Shown here: in pieces, positions 17,424 to 27,521 of the stretch
Layout of the letters: every line of letters starts with the position of its first letter
How positions within the stretch are numbered: the first letter of the stretch is position 1
Assembly: GCA_905215695.1 (NCBI GenBank)
Contig: CAJMQN010000004.1
Location: 110,965-174,964 of the forward strand
Length of the DNA stretch: 64,000 bases
Source: an uncultured bacterium
GTDB lineage: Bacteria; Bacillota; Clostridia; Christensenellales; HGM11417
Direction of reading: 5' to 3'
Program-made: the position numbers and the translations under genes
The notes under the pieces: generated by a model
The model's input: the letters and a program-made list of their open reading frames with translations, nothing else
What the model was told of the DNA's origin: nothing
Databases searched by the model: none

Positions 17424-18578
17424 CTACGCGTCGATTTCAACGATTTCGAGTCCCGCGAGCGCGGCGGACACCAGTCCCGCCACGTCGAGTTTCTGCTCCT
17501 CCCGCGCGACCTGCGAAAGTTTGGGACGAATCACGGGATTTTTGGGCAGAAATACGGTACAGCAGTCCTCATAGGGCAGAATCGAGATCTCGAACGCGCC
17601 GATTTTCTGCGAAATCTCCACAATATCCTGTTTGTCCGTGCCGATGAGCGGACGGAGCACCGGAAACTGCGCGCAGGCATTCGTGACGACAATGCTCTCC
17701 GCGGTCTGACTCGCGACCTGCGCAAGGGATTCTCCCGTGACAATCGCCTGCGCGTCCTCCCTGCGCACGATTTCGTTCGCAATGCGCATCATGAACCGCC
17801 GCAGTATCGTAATCAACATGTTTTCATGACATTTTTCATGAATGGCGACTTGAATGTCCGTGACCGAAACCACGTACAGCCGAATTTTCCCGCAGTACCC
17901 CGCCAAAGTCTTTGCGAGCGAATAGACCTTCTGCCTCGCCATTTCACTCGTATATGGATAGCTGTGGAAGTGCAGACCCACGATTTCCATGCCCCGCTTT
18001 GCCATGAGATACCCCGCGACCGGACTGTCTATGCCCCCCGAAAGGAGCAGAACGCCCTTTCCCGAAGTCGCGTAGGGCATGCCCCTCTCGCACTCGGTCA
18101 CTTTGGTAAATAGGTAACTGTACCCATTTTCCCGCATGTCGATGTGCACCACCTGTTCGGGGCGCTTGACGTCCACCCGCGTGCCGGGACGGAGCGCAAG
18201 GAGTTGCGCGCCCACCTCGCTGTTGACCTGCATGGAATTGAGCGGAAATCTCTTGTCCGCGCGGTTTGTTTCCACCTTGAAGGTGCGCGCGGTAAGAAGC
18301 CCCGCTGCGGTCTCGACGAGCACGGAAAGCTCGCTCTCCACCCGAACGGCGACTGAATAGGAATGTATCCCGAAAATTTTGGAGAGGGAGGCACAGATGC
18401 CCGACTCCTCTTTCTCCGGGTAACCCGACACAATGTACCGCCCCTGCGTCTTTTGGATTTCACAGCCGAATTTCGCAAGCGCGCGGCGCATATTGTCGAG
18501 CAGTTTGCGCTCGAACCAACCCTTGTTTTCGCCCTTTAAAAAGATTTCCCCAAAGCGCACCAAAATCACTTTTTCCAT
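17424..18578 (-). CDS. thiI: tRNA 4-thiouridine synthase ThiI
   Basis: Transfers sulphur to U8 of tRNA and takes part in thiazole synthesis (384 aa). An NFLD/THUMP region (about residues 1-165) precedes the PP-loop LLLSGGIDSPVAGYLMAKRG; RPLIGTDKQDIVEIS and EDCCTVFLPKNPVIRP mark the AANH domain. There is no C-terminal rhodanese domain, as is usual in Gram-positives, so sulphur should come straight from the adjacent NifS-like desulphurase. Start at ATG 18578 (EKVILVRFGEIFLKGEN); an upstream extension has no family similarity. Confidence 0.95.
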   Translation of the reverse strand: MEKVILVRFGEIFLKGENKGWFERKLLDNMRRALAKFGCEIQKTQGRYIVSGYPEKEESGICASLSKIFGIHSYSVAVRVESELSVLVETAAGLLTARTFKVETNRADKRFPLNSMQVNSEVGAQLLALRPGTRVDVKRPEQVVHIDMRENGYSYLFTKVTECERGMPYATSGKGVLLLSGGIDSPVAGYLMAKRGMEIVGLHFHSYPYTSEMARQKVYSLAKTLAGYCGKIRLYVVSVTDIQVAIHEKCHENMLITILRRFMMRIANEIVRREDAQAIVTGESLAQVASQTAESIVVTNACAQFPVLRPLIGTDKQDIVEISQKIGAFEISILPYEDCCTVFLPKNPVIRPKLSQVAREEQKLDVAGLVSAALAGLEIVEIDA

Positions 18579-18604
18579 AAGTTGTCCCCTGTAAAATTCT
18601 GCGG

Positions 18605-19723
18605 TCAGACCGCGTACTTTTTGACGAATTCGCAGACGGCTCGGGCGGCGGTCTCCGCCTCCTCGACCGTGTTGCCGTACCCCGACGAAAACCGCATCGT
18701 CCCCTCCGCGTACCGTTTGGGAAGGTTCAGCGCCCGCGCGATGCGCGTCGTCTTGACCTTGGTCGAACATGCCGAACCGCGGGACACGAAAATTTCCCTG
18801 TCCGAAAGGAGCTGGTACAGAATTTCCGCCTTCATGCCGCCGAAACTGACGGACAAAATATTTTCCTGCACCCTTCCCCCGCCGTTGACGCGGAAATCCA
18901 GTCCCGCTCTTTCAAACGCGGAGAGCAGAGTCTCCCGAATCCTTTCCGCCGCGGAAAAGATTTCGGTTTTGCGCGCGGCAAACAGTTCCGCCGCTTTGGC
19001 AAATCCGCAGGCGCCGGGGACGTTTTCGGTGCCCGAACGGAGCCCGCGCTCCTGCCCGCCCCCGAATACAGGACTCTTTATATGCAGGCTTTTTTTCAGA
19101 TACAGCGCGCCCACGCCCTTCGGACCGTTTATTTTGTGCGCGGACATGGAATAGAGGTCGATATCCTCAAGGTCGAGCGGACTCTTGAGAAATCCCTGTA
19201 CGCCGTCGCAATGCACCACGCAGTCCGGGTCGTGCGCCTTGGCGAGCCGGGCAAATTTTGAAACGTCGTTGACGACGCCCGTCTCGTTGTTGACCTGCAT
19301 CAGCGAGACGAGCGAGACCTCGCCCTCGAGCAAACTTTTAAAATGCGCCTCGTCGAGATGTCCGTCCGGAAGGGTGCGCACAAACCGCACGTCCGCACCC
19401 CGGTTCTTCCACTCGAGCACGCAGTTGTGCACCGCGGGGTGCTCGATTTCGGAGGAAATGATACAGCCGCGCCTGTTTTTATACCCCGAAAAGAGCGAAA
19501 TATTGTCCGATTCCGTGCCGCCCGAGGTGAAATAAACCTCTTCGGGCAGACAGCCGAGAAGCGCCGCGAGGGTCTCCCGCGCGGCATTCAGGGCAGAATA
19601 AGATTCAATGCCGGCGCGGTAGGTAGCGGAGGCATTGAAAAAGAGTTCCTGTGAAATTTTCGCGACGAGCGCGGTCACCTCGTCAAAGGGTCGCGTCGTC
19701 GATGCGTTATCCAAAAATATCAT
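18605..19723 (-). CDS. Cysteine desulphurase, NifS/IscS family
   Basis: PLP enzyme, 372 aa, that moves sulphur from cysteine to an active-site cysteine and passes it on, here most likely to ThiI 26 bases downstream. The N-terminus is MIFLDNASTTRPF, the PLP lysine is in SAHKINGPKGVGALY, and the persulphide cysteine in SRGSACSTK near residue 315. The start codon follows a terminator U tract by three bases and has no clear Shine-Dalgarno, an odd arrangement. Confidence 0.95.
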   Translation of the reverse strand: MIFLDNASTTRPFDEVTALVAKISQELFFNASATYRAGIESYSALNAARETLAALLGCLPEEVYFTSGGTESDNISLFSGYKNRRGCIISSEIEHPAVHNCVLEWKNRGADVRFVRTLPDGHLDEAHFKSLLEGEVSLVSLMQVNNETGVVNDVSKFARLAKAHDPDCVVHCDGVQGFLKSPLDLEDIDLYSMSAHKINGPKGVGALYLKKSLHIKSPVFGGGQERGLRSGTENVPGACGFAKAAELFAARKTEIFSAAERIRETLLSAFERAGLDFRVNGGGRVQENILSVSFGGMKAEILYQLLSDREIFVSRGSACSTKVKTTRIARALNLPKRYAEGTMRFSSGYGNTVEEAETAARAVCEFVKKYAV

Positions 19724-19726
19724 TTC

Positions 19727-19764
19727 AAAAAAATCGAAAAGCCGCTCGGGTCAGAAGGAGCGGC
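19727..19764 (-). terminator. Terminator directly in front of the nifS-like gene
   Basis: Hairpin GCCGCTC/GAGCGGC with loop CTTCTGACCC, then TTTTCGATTTTTTT, ending three bases before the nifS-like start codon. Confidence 0.85.
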
Positions 19765-19770
19765 GTCGGT

Positions 19771-20370
19771 TCAACCCTGCGCGGGTCTGTACATGCGGAG
19801 CGCCCGGGAATACCGCTTGATATGGACGCGGAGCACCTCGGAAGGCTCGAAAACGAGGAAATACTGCTGTCCCTCCTGCTTGAAGAACGCAAACCAAAGC
19901 TGATCGTCCTCGTTGTCCGTATTCGGGGTCGCGATAATTTTCTTGCCGCCCATCGAGGAGTAGCGGTCGAAGGCGGGCGAAGAGACCTTATCCATCACCG
20001 TGATATTTTCACACTCGATGCTGATGACGGGTTTGCGTTTGACGTCCTTTAGGACCTTCGCAATGCGCAGAGAACCGGAGACGAAGGTGTAGTCGTAACT
20101 GCAAATGGAAGAGATACGCTTTGCCCGCAGGACAAAGAACATCACGAGGGACAGAATCGTCCAAACACCGAAAATTCCGATCATGATGAGGGTGGGCGTC
20201 CAGCTCTCCCCCTCTCCGATGGGATTGTTCAACAGAATAAAGATGACGAGTGCGCCCACGATGGTAGCCGCGAGAAAGCACCACTTCATCACGTTATAGA
20301 CCGCCGATTTGCCCTTCGCCTTTTTGGGATTGGCATCGACGACGTTTTCTTCATGGAAAGTTTCTATCAT
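19771..20370 (-). CDS. Membrane protein of unknown function
   Basis: A 199-residue protein I cannot assign. Two hydrophobic segments (about residues 28-50 and 60-82) are followed by a soluble part of 115 residues with KRKPVISIECENITVM and a basic C-terminus. It has its own promoter, RBS GAGAGGAGAG and a terminator, so it is monocistronic. Similar two-TM proteins are common in Clostridia as uncharacterised families. Confidence 0.75.
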   Translation of the reverse strand: MIETFHEENVVDANPKKAKGKSAVYNVMKWCFLAATIVGALVIFILLNNPIGEGESWTPTLIMIGIFGVWTILSLVMFFVLRAKRISSICSYDYTFVSGSLRIAKVLKDVKRKPVISIECENITVMDKVSSPAFDRYSSMGGKKIIATPNTDNEDDQLWFAFFKQEGQQYFLVFEPSEVLRVHIKRYSRALRMYRPAQG

Positions 20371-20402
20371 GTTCTCTCCTCTCGTAAAATCGTATTGTAT
20401 TT

Positions 20403-20431
20403 AGTATAACACATTCCGCCCGAAAAAACAA
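20403..20431 (-). promoter_or_regulatory. Promoter of the 199-aa membrane protein gene
   Basis: TTGTTT (20426-20431), 17 bases, TATACT (20403-20408). Confidence 0.65.
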
Positions 20432-20467
20432 TATTTTCAAAGTGAGAATCCTGTGAAAGCGGGAAAG

Positions 20468-22834
20468 CTATTTGAGGGTGACAATCGTCACGCCGAGTTC
20501 CCCTTCGCCGTACTTTCCCGCGCGGTAGGACGCGACGAGCGGATGCCTGCGGAGATGTTCCCAAATCCCCGCGCGGAGCCTGCCCGTACCCACGCCGTGA
20601 ATGATCTTGACCGTCTCCGCGCTCTGCATGGCGGCGCGGTCCAAAAAGGCGTCCACCTCGGGAATCGCCTCATCCACCGTCCGCCCGAGCAGATTAATTT
20701 CAAAGGAAACGCCCTCCTGCGGCACGAGCGCAAGGGTATGCCGCACCGCCTTGAGTTCGGGCGCGCGCCTCTCCTTGGGCTCGAAGAGCTCCGAAATCGG
20801 CACCGTCGTCGTGACGCTCCCCGCGCGGACGCGCGCCTCGCCCTTCCCGAAATGGACGGACAGAATCTCCGCTTCCGTATTCAGCCGGCGGACAAATACG
20901 CGTCTGCCCGGTTTCAAATCCTTCTTGTGCACCTCGCGGAGCACCTGCGCCGAGACGGGCTCAGGCTCTTCGTACTTGAGGTCCGCAAGTTTTTTCTTGA
21001 GCCCCCGCGCATGAAAGAGGTCCTTTTCGGAGAGTTCCTCCGCACTCAAAATTTTCTTGAGCTCGCCAATCATCTCCTCCGCACGCTCCTCGGTTTCCGC
21101 GACGATGCGCCGCGCCTCCGCCTTCGCGTTCCGGGAGAGCGCGTCCCGCTCCTTCGCGAGTTTTTCGCGCTCCTCCTCGACGAGCGCGAGCTTTTTCTCG
21201 TACTCCGCCTTCGCCGCGGCAATGCCCGCGAGGGTCTCCTCCGCCTGAAAACGTGCCCTCTCCGCGCGCTGTAGGACCGTTTCGAAGGAAATCTTCTCCT
21301 CGGAAAGATATCCCTTTGCCCGCGCCACAACGCCGGGGTCGAGCCCGAGCTGACGGGCGATTTCGATTGCGTTGGAACTCCCCGCGACGCCGATGTCCAG
21401 CCGGTAGGTCGGCGCAAAGGTATGGGGATTGAACTGCATGGAAGCGGTCATGACCCCTTGCGTGACAATGCTGTATTCCTTGACCTCGCCGTAGTGTGTG
21501 GTGACAATTGCCCGCGCGTTCGTCTCGAGAATGCGGTCCATGACGGCGAGCGCGAGCGCCGCGCCCTCCGCGGGGTCTGTCCCCGCGCCGAGCTCGTCCA
21601 AAAGAAGGAGCGCGCTGTCGAGGTCGCCCGAGAGAATGTCCGTAATGTTCTTGATGTGCGAGGAAAAAGTGGACAGAGACTGTTCGATGCTCTGCTCGTC
21701 CCCGATGTCGCAGTAGATTTCGGGATAGACCGCAATCCGCGAATTCTCCCCCGCGGGGATATACATGCCGCTCATCGCCATAAGGGTAAGAAGTCCGACG
21801 AGCTTTAGGGTAACGGTTTTCCCACCCGTATTCGGACCCGTAATCGTCAAAAGCCGATACTCCTTCCCGAAGGAGACGGACACGGGAACGACCTTTGTTT
21901 TGTCGATGAGCGGATGCCGCCCAAATTCGATGGAAGTAAATCCGTTCGTGTTGAGCTGCGGACATACGCTGTCATTTCTTTTGGCGAACCTCGCCTTGGC
22001 AAAAGCGACGTCCGCCTCGACGAGCGTTCCCACGCTCCGCTCGAGTTCTCCGCACCGCGCCGCAATCTTTGCGGTGAGGTCGGCAAGAATTTTCTCTATC
22101 TCCTCCTGTTCCTCGAGGTAGAGAAGGCGAAGTTCGTTGTTGAGATTGACCACCGCCGTCGGCTCGAGAAAGACCGTCGAACCCGATGCGGACTGATCGT
22201 GCACGAGACCGGGAATATTGTTTTTATACTCCGCCCGCACCGGAACGACGTACCGCCCGTTTCGGAGGGTGACGAGATTGTCCTGTAAATATTTCGTGTA
22301 GTTGGAGGAGGAAATCATCTCCGTGAGTTTTTCCCGAATCTCCTCGTTGGAACGCTTGATGCGTTTGCGGACCGAGGCAAGTTTTTCGCTCGCGCTGTCC
22401 GCAATGGTATCCTCGGAAAGAATCTTGTCCTCAATCTCCTTCTCAAAGGGCAGGTCGTCAAAGACCGCCTCCGCATAGCCGCGGAAGATGGGAATCTCCG
22501 CGCTCTCGATGCCCTCAAGCGTGCTCTTAAAAATTCTTCCCGCGCGAAGCACCCGCCCCGCGCGCAGAATTTCACCCGGAGAGAGCGTCGAATACCGGGG
22601 CGCCTTTTTCAGGATTTCGGAGATGTCGTCGAAAGAGGCAATGGGGTCGGCGAGATAAAAATTCCCGATGAGATCCGCCTCCCTCGTGCGCGCCAAAAGC
22701 CCCGAACACGCCGAAAAGTCCTCCGCGGGCACCGTTTCGAGCATCGCGGAAACCGCGGACTCGTTGGTGCAGAATTTCGCCGCCGCCTCCAAAATCTTGT
22801 CATATTCCAATGTTTTTAAGGTTTTTCTTTGCAT
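20468..22834 (-). CDS. mutS2: Endonuclease MutS2 (RqcU)
   Basis: 788-aa MutS2, now known in Firmicutes to act on collided ribosomes and earlier linked to suppression of recombination. MutS clamp and lever regions precede the ABC-type ATPase: ITGPNTGGKTVTLKLVG, then LLLLDELGAGTDPAEGAALA and VTTHYGEVKEYS. A coiled coil (about residues 520-620) leads to the KOW-like region and the C-terminal Smr domain with KIIHGVGTGRLR and the terminal LGVTIVTLK. It follows the U32 gene by 36 bases and belongs to the pheST transcript unless it has its own promoter. Confidence 0.96.
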   Translation of the reverse strand: MQRKTLKTLEYDKILEAAAKFCTNESAVSAMLETVPAEDFSACSGLLARTREADLIGNFYLADPIASFDDISEILKKAPRYSTLSPGEILRAGRVLRAGRIFKSTLEGIESAEIPIFRGYAEAVFDDLPFEKEIEDKILSEDTIADSASEKLASVRKRIKRSNEEIREKLTEMISSSNYTKYLQDNLVTLRNGRYVVPVRAEYKNNIPGLVHDQSASGSTVFLEPTAVVNLNNELRLLYLEEQEEIEKILADLTAKIAARCGELERSVGTLVEADVAFAKARFAKRNDSVCPQLNTNGFTSIEFGRHPLIDKTKVVPVSVSFGKEYRLLTITGPNTGGKTVTLKLVGLLTLMAMSGMYIPAGENSRIAVYPEIYCDIGDEQSIEQSLSTFSSHIKNITDILSGDLDSALLLLDELGAGTDPAEGAALALAVMDRILETNARAIVTTHYGEVKEYSIVTQGVMTASMQFNPHTFAPTYRLDIGVAGSSNAIEIARQLGLDPGVVARAKGYLSEEKISFETVLQRAERARFQAEETLAGIAAAKAEYEKKLALVEEEREKLAKERDALSRNAKAEARRIVAETEERAEEMIGELKKILSAEELSEKDLFHARGLKKKLADLKYEEPEPVSAQVLREVHKKDLKPGRRVFVRRLNTEAEILSVHFGKGEARVRAGSVTTTVPISELFEPKERRAPELKAVRHTLALVPQEGVSFEINLLGRTVDEAIPEVDAFLDRAAMQSAETVKIIHGVGTGRLRAGIWEHLRRHPLVASYRAGKYGEGELGVTIVTLK

Positions 22835-22870
22835 AGTACTTTTCCTTTATCGAGTTTGCATAGTACTCTA

Positions 22871-25123
22871 CTATAAAACCCGACGTTTCCAATGCCCAAA
22901 CGTGCGCTCTCCCTCGGGCACGCCGCGGGAGTAGTCGCAGAAAATCCGTTCGGGAAGTTCCGCTTCCCGCTTGTCCGTAAACAGCCCGTTTAAGATGCGG
23001 AAATAGCAGTGTTCCCCTCGCTCGTCAGAGAGCAATATTCCACCGCCCGCGGCAAGATTGCCGACAAACACACGCTCGACGGGAAAGCGCTGTCCGTACT
23101 CGTTTTGATACTCGACCTCGCGCCAGCGACAGTCCGCACAGTTTCCCCCGAGCGTCTCCCGGGCAGCGCAGTGGTTCAAGTGCATGAGGACCTGTCTGCC
23201 GAAGGCAAGCACAAACGCCCCCGTTTCCCGCGCGAGTTCCATCGCCTGCGCGGAGCACAGTTCCTCGGAGAGGACGATATCGCAGGGGTAGAAGTTTTGC
23301 CAAGCCCGCGCGGCAAGCGCGTTCATGACGTTGCAGTCCGGCGCGAGCAGAAGTTTCGTCCCCAGCTCCCTTGCGAGCTCCGCGCCCGCGGGATTGTGCG
23401 CGCAAATTCCGTCAAACTCCCGCGCGGCAATTCTGAATTTTTCAAAATCGGAACGATACAAAAAGAGAGGCAAATCGAGATAGACTGGTTTCCCGACCGA
23501 TTTCAGTTTTTCATATTCTTTCCAAAACCCGCCCTCAAAATAATCCCGGGGCGAATACACGAGCAAATCGCAGTCTTCCGCCTCCTCCCGAAAACCCGAA
23601 AACGCTCCGATTCTGCGCACGCTCTCGCCCCCGATGTTTTTTGAAGGGCGCGCGGCAAGGAGCGCGTCGAATCTCGTCCCGTCAAACCTGCGGACTTCGC
23701 CTTGCGCGAGCGCGTCAAAGAGCGAATCGTAGCACTCCCGCCGAAAGGCGTTCAGCACAGATTTCGGGAGAAATACGCCGTCCGCATCCAGTTCGAAGGA
23801 GACAAGCGAAAAGGGCGTTTCGCCCGTTTTTTCAAAACAGGCGAGAAAATCCGCTCTTTCAAGGGGACGGTTCTTTGCCGGTTCGGGAGTTGCGCCGGCA
23901 ACCGTTACGGATTTTCCGCCCGAAGTCAGCACCGCGGAGAGGGGTTCCCCCGCCCGGGCGGTCAGACGAATCCCGACGGGAATTTTCCGCTCCCGCGAAG
24001 AAATTTCGGCAAGCTGCCCCGCGTCCGTCGTCACAAAGAGCTCGTCGCCGACCCGAACATCTCCGCGCGCCGTGAGCCCCTCCGCTCCGCAGACCGCGCT
24101 CCCGACTTCCTTTCCGCCGCGAAAGAGCTTGAACCCGTCCCCCGGTGCGGAATTTGCGTCCGCATACGCGAGCCTGCCGCCGCCGTACGGGCGACCCAAT
24201 CGAAGGATTTTCCCCGCGTACACGCCGCAGTGCCCCTGCGCCGCGCGGCAGATGACCCCCTTTCTCCCCCGCCCGAGCCCTTCGATAAAGCCACCGCGAT
24301 TGTACAGTTTTTTGAGAGAATCGAGGTCCGCAGGCTTCCCTTTTCCGTCCAATGCGGCGCGATAGGCGCGCGCGCATTCCGAGGTGTACTCGGGGCGCTT
24401 GAGCCGTCCCTCGATTTTCAGAGAATCCGCGCCGAGCGCGGCGAGCTCCCCGGCGCGATTCAAAAGACACTCGTCCCGCGAGGACAGAAGATACCCTTCC
24501 GCGAGAAGGGTTTTTCCCTCGTTTTCAAAACAGCGGTACTTCAGCCGGCAGGGTTGCAGGCATCTCCCCCGGTTTCCGCTCGTCGAGGAGAGAAAGGAGG
24601 AAAGATAACAGTTCCCCGAAAATCCGGTGCACAGCGCGCCGTGCACAAAGATTTCCACCTCGAGCCCAAGCGCACGAATATCGGAAATTTCTTTTTCCTC
24701 GGACTCTCGGGCGAGCACGACGCGGGAAAAGCCGAGTTCTCTCGCAAACGCCCCGCCCTCCCGATTAAAGATTCCGCCCTGCGTAGACAAGTGGAGCGGA
24801 AGGTCCGTACTCTCCCGAAGCAGAGAAAAAAGTCCGAGGTCCTGCACGATCACCCCGTCTGCGGAGGCGTCGGCACAGACCCGGACGCAATCCTTTGCCG
24901 CCCGGAGTTCCCGGTCGGTCATGAGCGTATTGAGAGCAACATAGACTCTCACGCCGTAAGCGTGCGCGAGTCTGACCCCGGTTTTCAGCTCGTCGGGGGA
25001 AAAATTGCCCGCGGAAGCCCGGGCGCTGAACTGCTTCAGCCCCAGATAGACCGCATCGGTGCCCCCGACGATAGCCGCGCGGAGCATTTCAAAATCCCCG
25101 CACGGCGCCAAAACCTCTGTCAC
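22871..25123 (-). CDS. Peptidase U32 family protein
   Basis: 750-aa U32-family protein (collagenase-like/tRNA or ubiquinone hydroxylation relatives). The opening VLAPCGDFEMLRAAIVGGTD and AVYLGLKQFSARASAGNF, the STQGG loop and the signature SLKIEGRLKRPEYTSECARAY are present, as are the four conserved cysteines around NCYLSSFLSSTSGNRGRCLQPCR. The C-terminal half carries the long DUF-type domain of large Clostridial members. It starts one base after pheT and so is coupled to it. Function in this setting is unknown. Confidence 0.9.
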   Translation of the reverse strand: MTEVLAPCGDFEMLRAAIVGGTDAVYLGLKQFSARASAGNFSPDELKTGVRLAHAYGVRVYVALNTLMTDRELRAAKDCVRVCADASADGVIVQDLGLFSLLRESTDLPLHLSTQGGIFNREGGAFARELGFSRVVLARESEEKEISDIRALGLEVEIFVHGALCTGFSGNCYLSSFLSSTSGNRGRCLQPCRLKYRCFENEGKTLLAEGYLLSSRDECLLNRAGELAALGADSLKIEGRLKRPEYTSECARAYRAALDGKGKPADLDSLKKLYNRGGFIEGLGRGRKGVICRAAQGHCGVYAGKILRLGRPYGGGRLAYADANSAPGDGFKLFRGGKEVGSAVCGAEGLTARGDVRVGDELFVTTDAGQLAEISSRERKIPVGIRLTARAGEPLSAVLTSGGKSVTVAGATPEPAKNRPLERADFLACFEKTGETPFSLVSFELDADGVFLPKSVLNAFRRECYDSLFDALAQGEVRRFDGTRFDALLAARPSKNIGGESVRRIGAFSGFREEAEDCDLLVYSPRDYFEGGFWKEYEKLKSVGKPVYLDLPLFLYRSDFEKFRIAAREFDGICAHNPAGAELARELGTKLLLAPDCNVMNALAARAWQNFYPCDIVLSEELCSAQAMELARETGAFVLAFGRQVLMHLNHCAARETLGGNCADCRWREVEYQNEYGQRFPVERVFVGNLAAGGGILLSDERGEHCYFRILNGLFTDKREAELPERIFCDYSRGVPEGERTFGHWKRRVL

Positions 25124-25124
25124 T

Positions 25125-27518
25125 TCAATCCCTCAATTTAATATCGAATTTTTTGGAGACCGCCTTCATAATGGCGTCGATCTCCCCGTTTACGTCCTCA
25201 TACTTGAGCGTGCGGTCTTTCGCGCGGAAGGTCAGCGCAAACGCGAGACTCACAAATCCCTTGGGGATATTGCCTCCTCGATAGATATCGAAAACCTCCG
25301 CGCTCTCGAGGAGATTCCCCGCGGCTCTGCGGATTTCCTTGAGAATATCCGCGGACGGGATCTCCTCTTTGACCACAAACGCGAGGTCTCTGCGGATTCC
25401 CTGATAGACGGGAATGTCCTTGAACATAAATTTTTTGTCCTCGAACGCGAGAATTTTCTCGGCGTCCAGTTCCGCGGCAAAGACCTTCTGCTTGATTCCG
25501 AAATTTTTCAATACGTCCGGGTGCACCTCGCCGAACGCGCCGACGGACTGCCCGCGGGCGAACACGTCCGCGGAAATTCCGGGATGCAGCCACGCGGCTT
25601 TCGAGCGCCGGAAGTCGTACTTGATTCCGAAGGCGTCCAAAGCGTTCTCGACATACCCTTTCAGCTCAAAGAAATCGGTAGCCCCGAAACACAGGATACA
25701 GAGCGTCTCCTTCTCCTCGGGCAGTTCCGCGCGGGGGTCTCCCTTCGGCTCATAGATCCGCGCAACCTCGAAGAGTCTGCCCGTCTCCACCTTCTTGGAG
25801 AGATTGTGCGCCGCGACCGCAAGGAGCGAGGGCAGGAGCGCCCGCCTCATAACCGAGCTGTCCTCGGAGAGCGGATTCAACAGCCGAATAGACCCCTCCT
25901 CGAGCTCGCCGAGATTCGCCGCGCGATAGAGCTTGGGGTTGATGAAGGAATAGGTCATGCACTCGTTGAGCCCCGCGCCGATGAGCGCGCGCTTGAGGCG
26001 AAGAATCGCCTTCTGCCGCTCGTTCATGCCGCCGTTGGTGTTCTCCGCGCTCGGCATGAGCGTGGGCGTGATATGCTCATAACCGTAATAGCGAATGACC
26101 TCTTCGGCGATGTCCGGATATCCGTCCACGTCCTCCCGCCAGAGCGGAACCGTCAGGGAGAGCGCGTCCCCCTTGCGCGAAACGCCGAACCCGAGCCGGG
26201 AGAGAATCCCCTCCGTCTCCTCCGCAGGCACTTCAATGCCCAAAAGCGCGTTGATTTTGGTGAGGGAAACCTCCATATTCTTGGGGGTCAAATCGTCGAA
26301 ACAGACGTCGATGGGCTGCGCATAGACCTTGCCGCACCCGAGTTCCTGCACGAGATGCAGGGCGCGCGCCGTCGCAAACGCGCAGGACGCCGAGTCCACC
26401 CCCTTCTCGAACCGCGCCGAAGAATCCGACCGCAGTCCGAGTTTTCTCGAAGTCTTGCGCACGCTGTCCCGCGCAAACTTCGCGACTTCGAAGACGACGG
26501 ATTTCGTCTCGGAGCGAATGCCCGAATTCAGCCCGCCCATAATGCCGGCGACGGCAAGCGGACGCTTTCCGTCGCAGATGACGAGCATATCCTCGGTGAG
26601 CACGTTCTCCTTTTCGTCCAGTGTCACAATCTTTTCGCCCGCCTTCGCGTTCCGCACCACGATTTCCCCTTCCGCGATGTCCGTATAGTCGAAGGAGTGC
26701 ATGGGGTTGCCGAGTTCGAGAAGCACAAAGTTTGTGATATCGACAATCGTATTGATAGAGCGCAGCCCGCAGAGCGCGAGGCGCTCCCGTATCCACGCCG
26801 GGGATTCCGTGATTTTCACTTCCCCCACGTAGGACGCCATATAGCGGCGGCAGAGCGCGGGACTCTCCACTTTTACTATGACTTTCTCCGAAGTTTGGGC
26901 AGGTTCGGGCGTATAGTCCGTCGCGGGAGCCTTCAGAGGTTTTTTGAGAATGGCGGCAATCTCCCGCGCCAGTCCGTAAATACTTTGGCAGTCGGGGCGG
27001 TTCGCGGTCAGAGATACATCGAGCAGGATTTCGTTGAGCCCGAGAAGTTCCTTTACGTCCCTGCCGAGCGGTTCCCGGTCCTCCTCGTGAATGATGAGCA
27101 CACCGTCCACGGACGCGCCCGCGTAATTCGCGTCGGTCACGCCGAGTTCGCTCCCCCCGCACATCATACCCTGCGACTCAACGCCGCGGAGCTTGCCGGA
27201 TTTTATCTTGGTTCCGTCTGGAAGAGACGCGCCGTTTAGGGCGAGCGCAACCACGTCGCCCGTGTGTACATTGGTCGCGGCGGTCACGATCTGCAAGACG
27301 CCATACTCTCCCGCGTCGCACATACAGACTTTGAGCTTGTCCGCGTCGGGGTGTTTTTCCATGCCCACAATCTTCGCGGTCACAACTTTGTCAATCCCCT
27401 TGCCGAGATCGACAATCTCTTCCACCTCGAATCCCGCCGAAAACAGCTTTTCGGAGAGCTCCTCCGCGGAAATATCGATATCTACATAATCTTTCAGCCA
27501 TTTGATAGGATATTTCAT
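25125..27518 (-). CDS. pheT: Phenylalanyl-tRNA synthetase beta subunit
   Basis: 797-aa beta chain of the heterotetrameric PheRS. Domains in order: EMAP-like tRNA-binding fold (residues about 40-155, KVVTAKIVGMEKHPDADKL), B3/B4 editing domain, B5 domain, catalytic-like core with YGYEHITPTLMPS, and the C-terminal FDX anticodon-binding domain (YQGIRRDLAFVVKEEI). Full length. It follows pheS by three bases. Confidence 0.97.
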   Translation of the reverse strand: MKYPIKWLKDYVDIDISAEELSEKLFSAGFEVEEIVDLGKGIDKVVTAKIVGMEKHPDADKLKVCMCDAGEYGVLQIVTAATNVHTGDVVALALNGASLPDGTKIKSGKLRGVESQGMMCGGSELGVTDANYAGASVDGVLIIHEEDREPLGRDVKELLGLNEILLDVSLTANRPDCQSIYGLAREIAAILKKPLKAPATDYTPEPAQTSEKVIVKVESPALCRRYMASYVGEVKITESPAWIRERLALCGLRSINTIVDITNFVLLELGNPMHSFDYTDIAEGEIVVRNAKAGEKIVTLDEKENVLTEDMLVICDGKRPLAVAGIMGGLNSGIRSETKSVVFEVAKFARDSVRKTSRKLGLRSDSSARFEKGVDSASCAFATARALHLVQELGCGKVYAQPIDVCFDDLTPKNMEVSLTKINALLGIEVPAEETEGILSRLGFGVSRKGDALSLTVPLWREDVDGYPDIAEEVIRYYGYEHITPTLMPSAENTNGGMNERQKAILRLKRALIGAGLNECMTYSFINPKLYRAANLGELEEGSIRLLNPLSEDSSVMRRALLPSLLAVAAHNLSKKVETGRLFEVARIYEPKGDPRAELPEEKETLCILCFGATDFFELKGYVENALDAFGIKYDFRRSKAAWLHPGISADVFARGQSVGAFGEVHPDVLKNFGIKQKVFAAELDAEKILAFEDKKFMFKDIPVYQGIRRDLAFVVKEEIPSADILKEIRRAAGNLLESAEVFDIYRGGNIPKGFVSLAFALTFRAKDRTLKYEDVNGEIDAIMKAVSKKFDIKLRD

Positions 27519-27521
27519 TTT

